Part shown: one piece after another, positions 26,511 through 35,329 of the stretch | How positions within the stretch are numbered: the stretch's first letter is position 1 | How the letters are laid out: every line of letters starts with the position of its first letter | DNA from: Hyphomicrobiales bacterium | Lineage (GTDB): Bacteria; Pseudomonadota; Alphaproteobacteria; Rhizobiales; Rhizobiaceae | Direction: 5' to 3' | Assembly (NCBI GenBank): GCA_900471605.1 | Contig: UCEY01000028.1 | Location: 1-64,000, forward strand | DNA: 64,000 bases | The notes under the pieces: model-generated | Database searches by the model: none | What the model was told of the DNA's origin: nothing | What the model saw: the letters and a program-made list of their open reading frames with translations, nothing else | Position numbers and translations under genes: made by a program

Positions 26511-27704
26511 ATGCAGCCGAGTCTCGTTATCCACGACGATCAAGAGCATCTTCCTTCACTTCTGGCAACAGACGCGCAGGAACTGTCCTATCAGCTCCAG
26601 CAGCATCAAGCGAAAATCTTCCCGCCGCTTTCTCAAAAGACGATGCGGTTCTTTTCCCCTGCCGAAGCCGCAGGGTTCATAGGCATCGGCGAAGGTTATC
26701 TTCGCCAGGTGGCCGCCGAAGGCCACGGGCCCGATCCTCTGGCGAACGGGCGCCGCCTCTATAGCGCCGACGACATGGACCGCATCCGCCGCGTGCTCGA
26801 TGAGCGGAACGGGACCCCGAAATATGTGCCGGGCCGAAGAGGCGCCGACAAGCTCCAGATCGTCTCGGTCATGAATTTCAAGGGCGGATCTGGAAAGACG
26901 ACCACGGCGGCCCATCTGGCGCAGTATCTGGCCTTGAGGGGCTACCGCGTCCTGGCGGTCGATCTCGATCCGCAGGCCTCTCTCTCCGCGCTTTTCGGCC
27001 ATCAGCCGGAACTGGATGTCGGAGAGGGCGAGACGCTTTACGGCGCGATCCGCTATGAGGATCCCCGGCCGATCTCCGATATCGTACGCGCCACCTATAC
27101 GCCCAATCTGCATCTGATCCCCGGAAATCTCGAACTTATGGAGTTCGAGCACGAGACCCCCAAGGCCATGGCATCCGGCACGGCCGAGACGATGTTCTTC
27201 GCTCGCATAGGCGAGGCGTTGACCGAGATCGAAAGCCTCTACGATGTCGTGGTGGTCGATTGCCCGCCACAGCTCGGATTTTTGACGATGTCGGCGCTTT
27301 GCGCCGCGACATCCGTATTGATCACCGTACATCCGCAAATGCTCGACGTCATGTCGATGTCCCAGTTCCTGACCATGACGAGCGAGCTCATGTCCGTAGT
27401 CGAACGGGCAGGGGGCAGGACCAGCTATGACTGGATGCGGTATCTCGTAACGCGATTTGAACCCAATGACGGACCGCAGAGCCAGATGACGGGCTTCATG
27501 CGCGCGATCTTTGGCAACCGAATGCTTCACAACGCGATGTTGAAATCAACAGCCGTTGCCGATGCCGGGGTGACCAAGCAGACGCTCTATGAAGTGGAAC
27601 GGTCGCTCTTCGTGCGCGGCACTTACGATCGGGCCTGGGAATCGCTCAATCTCGTGAACGCTGAGATCGAAGCCCATATCCGTTCCACATGGGGAAGGAA
27701 GTAG
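26511..27704 (+). CDS. repA: RepA, ParA-type partition ATPase of a repABC replicon
   Basis: A 397-residue ParA-family protein. The N-terminal helix-turn-helix region (about residues 50-100) has FFSPAEAAGFIGIGEGYLRQ and NGRRLYSADDMDRIRR, used for operator binding. The deviant Walker A is FKGGSGKTTTAAHLAQYLAL, the next motif VLAVDLDPQASLSALFG, and Walker B VVVDCPPQLGFLTM. Length and order are those of RepA proteins. It acts with RepB on parS to segregate the replicon and represses its own operon. repB begins four bases after its stop. Confidence 0.97.
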   Translation: MQPSLVIHDDQEHLPSLLATDAQELSYQLQQHQAKIFPPLSQKTMRFFSPAEAAGFIGIGEGYLRQVAAEGHGPDPLANGRRLYSADDMDRIRRVLDERNGTPKYVPGRRGADKLQIVSVMNFKGGSGKTTTAAHLAQYLALRGYRVLAVDLDPQASLSALFGHQPELDVGEGETLYGAIRYEDPRPISDIVRATYTPNLHLIPGNLELMEFEHETPKAMASGTAETMFFARIGEALTEIESLYDVVVVDCPPQLGFLTMSALCAATSVLITVHPQMLDVMSMSQFLTMTSELMSVVERAGGRTSYDWMRYLVTRFEPNDGPQSQMTGFMRAIFGNRMLHNAMLKSTAVADAGVTKQTLYEVERSLFVRGTYDRAWESLNLVNAEIEAHIRSTWGRK

Positions 27705-27708
27705 TTAG

Positions 27709-28710
27709 ATGGCCCGAAAGAACCTCATCGAGATCTCCTCTTCACCCTCGGCCCGCCTCGAGCCGGCTCCGCCGAGGGACAACCGCCCAATCGCCGGTTT
27801 CGTGCCGCAGACCCGTAATCCGGCCCCGGTTGGCGGGATCACCAAGACACTTGGCAACATCACCGAGAAAGTCGAGCGGGCGAACGATCTTGAGCGACAG
27901 CTCGCCAAGGGGCAGATCGTCGTCGAAATCGAGCCTGGCCTTATCGACGCTTCCTTCGTCGAGGATCGCCTGGAGATCGACCCGGTTCAGCTGAATGAAC
28001 TGGTGGAGCAGATCCGCGAACACGGCCAGCAGGTGCCTATCCTGGTGCGCCCGCATCCGCAGACGAAAGGGCGGTATCAGGTCGCCTACGGCCATCGGCG
28101 GCTTGCAGCCGTCAAAAGGCTTGGCATCAACGTTCGGGCTGTCGTCCGCGAACTGACAGACGACCAGCTGGTGGTCAGCCAGGGCCAGGAAAACAGCGCC
28201 CGGACCAATCTGTCCTATGTCGAGCGGGCTCTTTTTGCCCTGCGATTGGAGCAGCGCGGTTTCACCCGGGATATCATCATGGCGGCTCTCGGTGTGGACA
28301 AGGCCGCGCTTTCCAAGATGTTGATCGTGACACGGCAGGTACCAATCACCCTGATCACAGCCATCGGAGCGGCGCCGGAGATCGGCCGCAGGCGCTGGCT
28401 GGAATTGGGTGAACGCCTCGAAAGCGTCGAACCCGACCTCATTCTGGCGGAGTTGTCCGCGGACAACTCCCGGGAACTGTCGAGCGATGAGCGGTTTCAC
28501 CGGGCGCTTGCGCTTGCCTCGAAAAGGCCTGCAGCGCCAAAAGCCCCGGCTCCGAAGGGGCAGATCTCCGGCGTTCCGGTTCAGTTCAAGAAGACCGCAT
28601 CCAGCGCGACCTTTGTTTTCGACAACAAGGCAGCGCCCGGTTTCGATCAGTTCGTGCAAGAGAGGCTCGAAGGCCTCTTTGCAGAATTCAAGCAAAACAA
28701 AGGAGCGTAA
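27709..28710 (+). CDS. repB: RepB, ParB-type partition protein of a repABC replicon
   Basis: A 333-residue ParB-family protein. The N terminus carries SPSARLEPAPPRDNRPIAGF, then IDASFVEDRLEIDPVQLNEL. The ParB CTPase/nuclease-like motif is VPILVRPHPQTKGRYQVAYG and HRRLAAVKRLGI, with GQENSARTNLSYVERA after it. The parS-binding helix-turn-helix follows (IIMAALGVDKAALSKMLIVT), and a C-terminal dimer domain closes the protein. A parS palindrome lies within the coding sequence at 28449-28470. Confidence 0.97.
   Translation: MARKNLIEISSSPSARLEPAPPRDNRPIAGFVPQTRNPAPVGGITKTLGNITEKVERANDLERQLAKGQIVVEIEPGLIDASFVEDRLEIDPVQLNELVEQIREHGQQVPILVRPHPQTKGRYQVAYGHRRLAAVKRLGINVRAVVRELTDDQLVVSQGQENSARTNLSYVERALFALRLEQRGFTRDIIMAALGVDKAALSKMLIVTRQVPITLITAIGAAPEIGRRRWLELGERLESVEPDLILAELSADNSRELSSDERFHRALALASKRPAAPKAPAPKGQISGVPVQFKKTASSATFVFDNKAAPGFDQFVQERLEGLFAEFKQNKGA
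28449..28470. promoter_or_regulatory. parS site 3, inside repB
   Basis: GTTGTCCGCGGACAAC (28452-28467) fits the consensus GTTNNCNGCNGNNAAC exactly and is extended by GGA/TCC to a 22-bp perfect palindrome. Its core CCGCGG is shared with the two upstream sites. It encodes part of RepB, so its symmetry is kept despite coding constraint. Confidence 0.8.
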
Positions 28711-28719
28711 ACCGCAAAA

Positions 28720-28770
28720 GAAAAAGGCCCCCAAGCGACATAGTCGTGGAAGCCCTTCTCAGATCTTAGC
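28720..28770 (-). ncRNA. counter-transcribed RNA (ctRNA) controlling RepC
   Basis: On the minus strand between repB and repC, TTGACA (28800-28805) and GATTCT (28777-28782) are spaced exactly 17 bp. Transcription would start near 28770 and run about 50 nt. It ends in a strong hairpin (GGCTTCC...CGAC-TAT-GTCG...GGGGGCC) followed by TTTTT at 28725-28721. Position, size and terminator match the antisense RNAs that lower RepC synthesis and set incompatibility in repABC plasmids. Confidence 0.85.
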
Positions 28771-28863
28771 AAATCTAGAATCGCATTTCCTCGAATCACT
28801 GTCAAGAGTTTAGGCGCCGTTTGGGCGAGCGGATTTCTTTTGCCTTAGCGAAAGTGAAGGCAA

Positions 28864-30138
28864 ATGGAGAGTGGATATGTGACGACGCCCTTTGGGCGGC
28901 GGGCGATGTCGCTTGGCATGTTGGCAAATCAACAGCTGGCCGTGGCGATCGAGCCTGGAACTACCCGCAACAAGTGGAAACTGTTCAGAGCTGTCTGCGA
29001 GGCGCGCCCATTGCTGGGTATGACCGATCGCGCGCTGACCGTCCTCGACGCGCTTCTGACGTTTTATCCCGACGACGAGCTTTCCCAGGCGAGGGGGCTG
29101 GTCGTCTTTCCCTCGAATGCTCAGCTTTCCCTTCGCGCCCGAGGCATGACGGCCGCGACCCTGAGGCGGCACCTTGCCGTTCTCGTGAATGCCGGCCTGA
29201 TCCTGCGCAAGGATAGCCCCAACGGCAAGCGTTATGCACGCCGCGACAGGGTAGGGGAGATCGACGAGGCTTTCGGTTTCAGCCTCGCACCGCTTCTGGC
29301 TCGGGCCTGCGAGATCGAAAGTCTGGCCGCTCAGGTGGTCGCTGAACGGCATCTGTTGCGCATTACCCGCGACCGGCTGACCATCTGCCGGCGTGACGTC
29401 GCCAAGCTGATTGCTGCAGCCTTCGAAGAAGCGGTCCCGGGCGATTGGGAAACGATCATGGACATGTACAGAGCGCTGGTCGGGCGGATTCCCCGTGTCG
29501 TAACCGTCCAGAACCTCTCGCCGATCCTGGAAGAGATGGCCATGCTGCGCTCGGAAATCATCAACTTGTTGGAAATGCGCGTAAAAACACAAAAAATAGA
29601 CGCCAGTGAGTCCCACACTGAGCGCCACAAACAGAATTCGAATCCTAACTACAATTATGAATCTGAACCGCGTGTTGAAACGCCGCTGGTGGCTTTCCAG
29701 CCAAATCGCCTGGAATTGCCGAGCGAGCCAACCGAAGCACTTCAGCCCCGGAAAACCTTCCGCAGCGAACACGCCACTACCGCAAAGCCGCTGCAATCCT
29801 TCCCGCTCGCGCTCGTCCTGCAGGCCTGCCCGCAAATCGCCGATTACGGGCCAGGCGGCAGGATCGGCAGCTGGCGCGACCTGATGGCCGCCGCTGTCGT
29901 GGTTCGAATGATGCTCGGAGTAAGCGCGTCGGCCCACGAAGAGGCGTCGATGGCCATGGGGCCGGAGAACGCCGCGACCGTCATCGCCTGCATTCTCGAA
30001 AGGGGAGGGCATATCAATTCGGCGGGCGGCTATCTTCGCGATCTGACGAGGCGAACCGTGCGAGGTGAGTTCGCGATAGGTCCGATGTTGATGGCGCTTG
30101 CGAGGGGCCGCGCTCCTGATGAGCGACAGGCAGGCTAG
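28864..30138 (+). CDS. repC: RepC, replication initiator of a repABC replicon
   Basis: A 424-residue initiator, starting at ATG 28864 with GAAGG upstream and the conserved opening MESGYVTTPFGRRAMSLGML. The N-terminal half is a winged-helix DNA-binding region (VFPSNAQLSLRARGMTAATL, RRHLAVLVNAGLILRKDSP). A variable AT-rich linker lies near residues 235-290, and the C-terminal domain includes NSAGGYLRDLTRRTVRGEF. RepC is sufficient for initiation in this family. Leader translation is expected to be limited by the ctRNA. Confidence 0.96.
   Translation: MESGYVTTPFGRRAMSLGMLANQQLAVAIEPGTTRNKWKLFRAVCEARPLLGMTDRALTVLDALLTFYPDDELSQARGLVVFPSNAQLSLRARGMTAATLRRHLAVLVNAGLILRKDSPNGKRYARRDRVGEIDEAFGFSLAPLLARACEIESLAAQVVAERHLLRITRDRLTICRRDVAKLIAAAFEEAVPGDWETIMDMYRALVGRIPRVVTVQNLSPILEEMAMLRSEIINLLEMRVKTQKIDASESHTERHKQNSNPNYNYESEPRVETPLVAFQPNRLELPSEPTEALQPRKTFRSEHATTAKPLQSFPLALVLQACPQIADYGPGGRIGSWRDLMAAAVVVRMMLGVSASAHEEASMAMGPENAATVIACILERGGHINSAGGYLRDLTRRTVRGEFAIGPMLMALARGRAPDERQAG
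29570..29690. other. AT-rich stretch within repC, candidate oriV
   Basis: A/T-rich tracts (for example TAAAAACACAAAAAATAGA and AACTACAATTATGAA) stand out inside an otherwise G+C-rich gene. In repABC replicons the origin has been mapped inside repC at such a place. No iterons are obvious. Confidence 0.45.
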
Positions 30139-30251
30139 AAACGATGAAAGAGAAGCCAAAACTCCCATTTTCAGCGCCGACAGGGCGTGCGGTTTTGCGC
30201 ATTAAATCCCTCTGAAACCGCTCGTATGGCAATGGATGATCTCGCCGGCCG

Positions 30252-31157
30252 TCAGGTCGTCGGAGCTTCGATCCGGTTCGTGCCCGGTCTGCGCAGATTG
30301 AAAAGGTTACCCGCCAGGATAAGTCCGGCCCCGGCGGCTGTGAAGCTGTCGATGCCCTCCGCATAGAGCAGGTAGCCCAGCAGAGCCGATAGCGGGACAC
30401 GAAGATAGTCCATCGGCATCACAACCGTTGCGTCGGCATGGAACAGGGCCTTGGCAATGCAGTAGTGCGCGAATGTGCCTGAAAAGGCGATGAGGAGGAT
30501 CCACGGCCAGAGCGCGGGAGACGGCCAAACCCACACCCTCAAGGCTGGGACCAGGCCGACCACGGATTGGATGATGAGCATCCAGAAGATGATTTTGGTC
30601 GCGCTGTCCGAACGGGTGAGGAATTTTGTTGCGATGAAGGATATGGCGAAGACAAAGGCAGCTCCCAGCACGATGATGTGGCCGGGGTTGAGCGCTGCCG
30701 AGCCCGGCCGCAGGATCAGCATGACACCGGCGAGGCCGAACAGGATCGCAACGCCCTTGCGCCATGTCAGCCGCTCTCCCAGAAACGCCGCCGCCATCAG
30801 AGCCGCCCAGATCGGAGCGGTGAACTCGATGGCGATCACCTGCGCCATGGGGATCAGCGTGAGGCCCATCAGCCAGGCGAACTGCCCGATATAGTGGGCA
30901 AGGTTGCGGCCTATATGCGCCGGCAGAATGCCGGTCCGCATGGACTTGAAGCCGCCTTCACGATGAACGAGCGGCAGGAGCATGAAAAAGGCGATGACGG
31001 AGCGCATCTCCATCACCTGAAAGACGTCGATCTCGCGGGTCAGCGAGCGGCCCGAGACGGCCATCAGCAGGAGCAGCGCAATGGACGCCATCATCCAGGC
31101 CGCCGCCCTGATATTCGATTGAGTATTTTCCACTTGTGCCTTTTCCTCTGGACGCAC
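30252..31157 (-). CDS. EamA/DMT-family transporter
   Basis: A 301-residue inner-membrane protein with about ten hydrophobic segments in two EamA repeats (residues ~20-150 and ~160-290). Characteristic parts are IEFTAPIWAALMAAAFLGER in the first repeat and DYLRVPLSALLGYLLYAEGI in the second. Such proteins export metabolites such as amino acids or drug-like compounds. It is convergent with repC and is the first gene that looks like chromosomal backbone. Substrate unknown. Confidence 0.88.
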   Translation of the reverse strand: MRPEEKAQVENTQSNIRAAAWMMASIALLLLMAVSGRSLTREIDVFQVMEMRSVIAFFMLLPLVHREGGFKSMRTGILPAHIGRNLAHYIGQFAWLMGLTLIPMAQVIAIEFTAPIWAALMAAAFLGERLTWRKGVAILFGLAGVMLILRPGSAALNPGHIIVLGAAFVFAISFIATKFLTRSDSATKIIFWMLIIQSVVGLVPALRVWVWPSPALWPWILLIAFSGTFAHYCIAKALFHADATVVMPMDYLRVPLSALLGYLLYAEGIDSFTAAGAGLILAGNLFNLRRPGTNRIEAPTT

Positions 31158-31477
31158 AGCAGGGGATCACAGCACGTGCTCAGCTATGCTCCGGTGCGTC
31201 ATCTCCCGAACGGGGTGGATACGACGGAAGGTCCACCATTGTGAATAGTCCAATGAGCAACGAGCGCAGACACAATGGCTTCCGATTGATCCTGCCCGCC
31301 TCGACCGAGACCGCATCGATATCAGCCCGGACGCGAAAAACAATCAGGCCCAGGTTACCTGAGCGCGCCCCTGGGTCTGTCACTGTGAGCCGTAGAAAGA
31401 CCTTTGCGCACGAACTGCGCGTTGAAGTCCTGCACCGTTCGTTGCCCATGCGAATGCGTCAGCCACCTCACATTACT
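31158..31477. other. 320-bp intergenic stretch
   Basis: It lies between the EamA start and the stop of a small gene, both on the minus strand, and should include the EamA promoter. I saw no ORF, repeat or terminator that I would defend. Confidence 0.4.
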
Positions 31478-31747
31478 TTACATCAATCGTCCCCAGGCCG
31501 GATCCCACTGAACCCCTTCGGAAAGTTCTAGGAAGATCGGCCGCTGGTCCGGCCCGCTGTTCTTGTTTTCAGCCATCCGGACGGCGGCTTCGGGCTCCAT
31601 CTCCTCGCCGGGAAAAATGCCGTCGTCTTCGGAGGCGTCGGCAACCCTGCGGATGAAGCCCCGCACTTGGTTGCCGGAATGGTAAAACTTGATGATCAGG
31701 GCACCGGGGGCAGGAGCCGCGCCGAGATAGCGGTAATAGGTGTTCAT
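31478..31747 (-). CDS. small acidic protein of unknown function
   Basis: An 89-residue soluble protein. CGGAGGAAAACC directly precedes the ATG, an excellent ribosome site. The sequence (for example NTYYRYLGAAPAPGALIIKF and IFPGEEMEPEAAVRM) has no motif I recognise. It lies 89 bp beyond the stop of the glycosyltransferase fragment and in the same direction, so the two may once have shared a transcript. Confidence 0.7.
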   Translation of the reverse strand: MNTYYRYLGAAPAPGALIIKFYHSGNQVRGFIRRVADASEDDGIFPGEEMEPEAAVRMAENKNSGPDQRPIFLELSEGVQWDPAWGRLM

Positions 31748-31836
31748 GGTTTTCCTCCGTCGTCAGAGCTGTCTACCTGACGCCCGGCGCGTAGAAAGGT
31801 TCCTCAGGCCGGAACACCGCTGACGACGATGTCGGA

Positions 31837-32277
31837 TCAGCTTCTTTTGCCGGTCGGCCGATGCGGCGTCTTGTTCCAGAAGAATGGTTTTGAACGCAAC
31901 TCGATCACCGCCCGCCAGGCGGCGACCGACGTCATCATCCAGTAGAGCGGCACGCCGATCCAGCGCCAGCCGATCATCCGTCTTTCATGCTCGATCATCG
32001 GTCCGATCCCCATGCCCAGGAAGATCAGGTAACTTCCGAGGATGTTGATTGTGTCGATGATGAAGAGCGAGAGCACGCCGGCCGGAATCCCTTCCGACGT
32101 CGCTTCCAGCACGGAATAGGTGCCGACTGCCATGAAGCTGATGATCAGCGGATGCAGGAGCGAAGAGACGAGCATACCACCGATCATCAACTGGAAGACA
32201 AAGAAGGCCGGAAAGCCGATCTCGTCGAGGAGCCGGCGCGGATCCCGCATCAGCACCAGCCAGGTCTGCAGCCAGCC
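31837..32277 (-). pseudogene. glycosyltransferase C-terminal fragment (severed by the integrative element)
   Basis: The last ~143 codons of a processive-type glycosyltransferase: KGWLQTWLVLMRDPRRLLDE, then four hydrophobic segments (FFVFQLMIGGMLVSSLL, ISFMAVGTYSVLE, LFIIDTINILGSYLIFLGMG, WIGVPLYWMMTSVAAWRAV). There is no start codon with a ribosome site; an in-frame TGA lies just upstream in element DNA. The missing N-terminal 497 codons are at 54,672-56,163 and join in frame through the shared core. The fragment holds the membrane helices that would follow the catalytic domain. Confidence 0.88.
32268..32277. repeat. left attachment core (attL)
   Basis: GCAGCCAGCC, identical to the right core. 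It encodes GWLQ/GWLR on the minus strand of the split gene; sequence similarity stops within a few bases on either side. Confidence 0.75.
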
Positions 32278-32415
32278 TTTTGGTCAAATGTGCACGACGC
32301 ACACGTTGATCCAGAATAATTTCACATGCATTTGAAAAATCAATATGTTATCGGACTTTCGAGACGCGCGGGCGCTCTGTTCGACCACGTTTGTCCGACC
32401 AGATCCACTCGATTT

Positions 32416-32434
32416 GTTGCTATGGTGTTGCTAT
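32416..32434. repeat. left arm-type repeats for the integrase
   Basis: GTTGCTATG (32416-32424) and GTTGCTAT (32427-32434) are tandem with an 11-bp period, 27 bp before the integrase ATG. The same pair with the same period is found near the right end (54581-54600). These look like arm-type sites and may also autoregulate the integrase promoter. Confidence 0.6.
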
Positions 32435-32460
32435 ATTGAATTGGCGCGCATGGAGAAAAT

Positions 32461-33684
32461 ATGAAAAAGGCTCTCACAGCATTAACGATCGCCGCCTTGA
32501 AGCCAACAGCAACGGCTTATTATGTCGGCGACGCTAAGCAAGACGGACTCCGTTTACGTGTAGCGCCGGACGGGAAACTCACATGGAACGTCACCGTCCG
32601 CATCAAGCACGGAAAGCTGCTAAGCACGTCTCTCGGGCGATGTGACCATGAAGGCCGAAATGGCCTCGACCTAGTTGGCGCAAGAGAGCGAGCCGCTGCG
32701 ATCGTTAAAGCGGCGAGACTAGGCACAAACCTGATAGCGGAGGAGCGTGCCAACCGGGAGGAGCGCGAAAAGCTAACCAAAACATCGGCCTTGATCGATA
32801 GCTATGGAAACGACATCGCCAATCCAAATCGTAAGGGAGGAGCGCTCCGCACAGCAGCTGAGATTCGTCGGCGTCTCAAGCGCGCACTTGCGACGAAGTT
32901 GACTAGCCCGGCACAATCGATAACTCGGCGTGATATTTCTTCCCTTCTGGACCCGGTGGCAGCCGAGTTTCCAAGGGAGGCTGAAAAACGTCGACAGGTA
33001 ATAGATGCGATGTTCAGATGGGGCGTTGCCAAGGGATATGTGGAGACGAACCCTGTCCAAGGATTGCCGTCCTATGGCACGGGCTCTCCGCGTGACCGAG
33101 TGTTGAGCCGCGATGAGATCAAAAAGCTCTGGCTTTGGTTAGAAGATGGCGCCGATAACATGACAGCGGACACCATTAGAGTTTTGAAGTTGCAACTTCT
33201 GACCGGCGCCCGTGTTGGCGAAATCGCGGGAATCGAGAGGTCCGAGATTTGGTTTGAGGGAGCTCGCTTATTCTGGACCCTTCCGGAAGAGCGGTCAAAA
33301 AACAAGAAATCCCATACTCGACCACTGGTTGGGCGGGCTAAGGCAATTGTTGAAGGCGTCCTTGAACCCGAACCTAAGGGCGCACTGTTCCGCGTGTTGG
33401 ATAAAAGTCGAGCACTTCGATCTGACGATATTGGTCTCGCGCTGAACCACCGAACACGCCCGATCCCGCATTTCACGACCCACGACCTCAGGCGCACAGT
33501 TGTCTCGGGCCTGGATGAACTCGGCGTTTCGCTTGAAACGATCGCAGCTGTGGTCGGGCATCGGCGTGGAGGAAATGAGACAAGGACACTCATCAAGCAC
33601 TACAGCCGACCTAATCTCGATAACCGCATCGAGGCGGCACTGTTGATCTGGGATCAGCATATTGATCAGCTGCTGATATCCTGA
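32461..33684 (+). CDS. tyrosine recombinase/integrase (P4-like, DUF4102 N-terminal domain)
   Basis: A 407-residue integrase. The N-terminal arm-binding domain starts LTALTIAALKPTATAYYVGD and GLRLRVAPDGKLTWNV. A core-binding domain spans about 105-205. Catalytic residues are visible: Arg251 in LLTGARVGEI, His341 and Arg344 in TTHDLRRTVV, His367 in VVGHRRGG and Tyr381 in LIKHYSRP. The gene begins 184 bp from the left junction and reads inward. It is intact, so the element may still be able to excise. Confidence 0.95.
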   Translation: MKKALTALTIAALKPTATAYYVGDAKQDGLRLRVAPDGKLTWNVTVRIKHGKLLSTSLGRCDHEGRNGLDLVGARERAAAIVKAARLGTNLIAEERANREEREKLTKTSALIDSYGNDIANPNRKGGALRTAAEIRRRLKRALATKLTSPAQSITRRDISSLLDPVAAEFPREAEKRRQVIDAMFRWGVAKGYVETNPVQGLPSYGTGSPRDRVLSRDEIKKLWLWLEDGADNMTADTIRVLKLQLLTGARVGEIAGIERSEIWFEGARLFWTLPEERSKNKKSHTRPLVGRAKAIVEGVLEPEPKGALFRVLDKSRALRSDDIGLALNHRTRPIPHFTTHDLRRTVVSGLDELGVSLETIAAVVGHRRGGNETRTLIKHYSRPNLDNRIEAALLIWDQHIDQLLIS

Positions 33685-33767
33685 GCTGACGATAACTATC
33701 GAAAACAAAGTGGAAGCAGCTTATCGTCGCGGCGATCTTCTTGAAAAACGCCGGAGATGACAGGCGA

Positions 33768-34769
33768 ATGGCTGACGTACGTGACATTTTCGAATCCGAC
33801 GAATTACATCATGCGGTAAAAGCGATCGAAAATCTGATCAGAAAGGGAAACCTTGTACGTGGGGCGCCGGATCAAAAAGCCTTTAGAGAGCTTGCCCTAG
33901 GCAACCGGTTTCATGCTTCGGAGATTCTTAGAATCATACTCGCTGAGCATCCTGTATATCCGGGCTTACGGGAGGTGCTGGCAGCGGGTTTTGTGGGCTG
34001 GGTACTTTTCCCTGATCTCAAAGAAATACGGAATGTGCTGATGATTCAGGAAGTGCTGTGGCACTTGGATGGAGCAGAAAGAAAGGCGGGGCTCTTAACG
34101 GAAAAACTGAGCATAGAACGCGACATTGTCGCAAGATATGTCGTAACGAGTTTTGATTTTCTTAAAGAAATATACAGCGAGTTTGGCGGATATGAAGCAT
34201 TTACACGCATAAATAATATCGAAACAATGAATTCCATTATTAGTGTTGAAAAAAAGACGGTGGAAACCACCGTGCGCGCGCTTCTATATCTTCACCATGA
34301 GGCCGATTTATATCGAGATCCAGAGTATGATTTTGCACCAAGCCTGAATCGTGCTGTGACTATATTCGCTCATTTAAAACGGGCTCCCGAGGCATTTACA
34401 TATAAGGATCATTTTGTATCGCGTTCGCTGCTCCATAGGCGCTGGAGCGAGACGAAGCAGACTTTGGCGTTGGTGTATGCAGCATCGACAATAAAGGTCG
34501 GCAGGACGAGTTTACTGCAAATCATTTTGAACCTGCAGTTCTCATACAGTGCGCACTTTAAGTTTCTTCAAGTTTGGGTCGGGCGGGCAAGGTATGTTTC
34601 CGATCATGTCTTTAGCAAAATGGGCGATTGGGAACTCCAAATGGAGACCGAAAAGCTCCTTCCTGAAATCCAACCCCTGCCTTTCAAGGCTGCCGCCTTA
34701 CCACTGCTCGAAACGAAAATTCTGACATCTCAGTTCCGCAAGAAGTTCAAAAATTCCTCTTCCAACTAG
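33768..34769 (+). CDS. unknown protein, AT-rich gene next to the integrase
   Basis: A 333-residue soluble, mostly helical protein from ATG 33768; a TTG nine codons upstream is an alternative. I recognise no family. Notable stretches are FHASEILRIILAEHPVYPGL and ARYVVTSFDFLKEIYSEFGG, and a basic C terminus (FRKKFKNSSSN). Base composition is clearly more A/T-rich than the flanking genes, a sign of foreign origin. The slot between integrase and excisionase often carries host-interaction or defence cargo, but nothing in the sequence proves that. Confidence 0.7.
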   Translation: MADVRDIFESDELHHAVKAIENLIRKGNLVRGAPDQKAFRELALGNRFHASEILRIILAEHPVYPGLREVLAAGFVGWVLFPDLKEIRNVLMIQEVLWHLDGAERKAGLLTEKLSIERDIVARYVVTSFDFLKEIYSEFGGYEAFTRINNIETMNSIISVEKKTVETTVRALLYLHHEADLYRDPEYDFAPSLNRAVTIFAHLKRAPEAFTYKDHFVSRSLLHRRWSETKQTLALVYAASTIKVGRTSLLQIILNLQFSYSAHFKFLQVWVGRARYVSDHVFSKMGDWELQMETEKLLPEIQPLPFKAAALPLLETKILTSQFRKKFKNSSSN

Positions 34770-34896
34770 TTGAATTTATTGAGAATTACTTATCCGAAAA
34801 ACACCCGCTTGTTTATGTACAAGCAGATTATTTTAAACAGTCTCGGATGCAGCCATTTTCTTCGTCGTGTTCAACACACACCACGGAGAAACAACA

Positions 34897-35154
34897 ATGA
34901 CATACATCTTAATCGACGCAATGAAGGGTGGCGGGCATTCTGCCCAAGCAGCGGAATTTCCCGCTACCGGCTATGTTCGCTTGAAGCAAATCCTTGGCCC
35001 CAACGGCCCCCTGCCTATCAGTCGGTCAGGCTTTTGGGCTGGGGTGAAGGACGGCAAGTTTCCGAAACCCCGTAAAATATCGGCGAGGGTGACGGTATGG
35101 CGCGCCGAAGACATCCACGCCCTGCTGGCCAAGATCGAGCAGGGCGAAGTCTAG
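34897..35154 (+). CDS. AlpA-like DNA-binding protein, probable excisionase
   Basis: An 85-residue protein with ACGGAGAA upstream of ATG 34897. The winged-helix core reads YVRLKQILGPNGPLPISRSG, FWAGVKDGKFPKPRKIS and TVWRAEDIHALLAKI, matching AlpA/MerR-like excisionases of P4-type elements. These proteins direct the integrase to excise or activate its gene. It precedes the replication-like module. Confidence 0.85.
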   Translation: MTYILIDAMKGGGHSAQAAEFPATGYVRLKQILGPNGPLPISRSGFWAGVKDGKFPKPRKISARVTVWRAEDIHALLAKIEQGEV

Positions 35155-35254
35155 CCACCAAAACGCATACCTACCTTTGATCGGCTTGCGAAGGAGCAGG
35201 TGGGCTAAGCCTTGAGGCGCAGCCCGTCTGCCCCGTTTTCCCGAGCTTACACCC

Positions 35255-35300
35255 TCAACCCCTTTTTGACACCGCCCCGCCAGAGAGCCTTCGGCCTCTG
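35255..35300. repeat. left arm of 24-bp inverted repeat plus hairpin, candidate replication origin
   Basis: The 24 bases at 35255-35278 (starting TCAACCCC, ending CCGCCCC) recur exactly, inverted, at 36245-36268. Two bases further is a hairpin: CAGAGAGCC and GGCCTCTG around TTC (35281-35300), with one bulged A. A protein-binding repeat followed by a hairpin just upstream of an HUH endonuclease gene resembles a double-strand origin of rolling-circle replicons. Confidence 0.5.
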
Positions 35301-35329
35301 ATCGCGGAACTGTGCCCAACGGAGAGATT

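Noticed and set aside
28810..30168. Long minus-strand frame across repC (about 450 codons)
   Set aside because: It mirrors the repC codons, has no ribosome site and shows no recognisable family; a shadow of a high-G+C gene.
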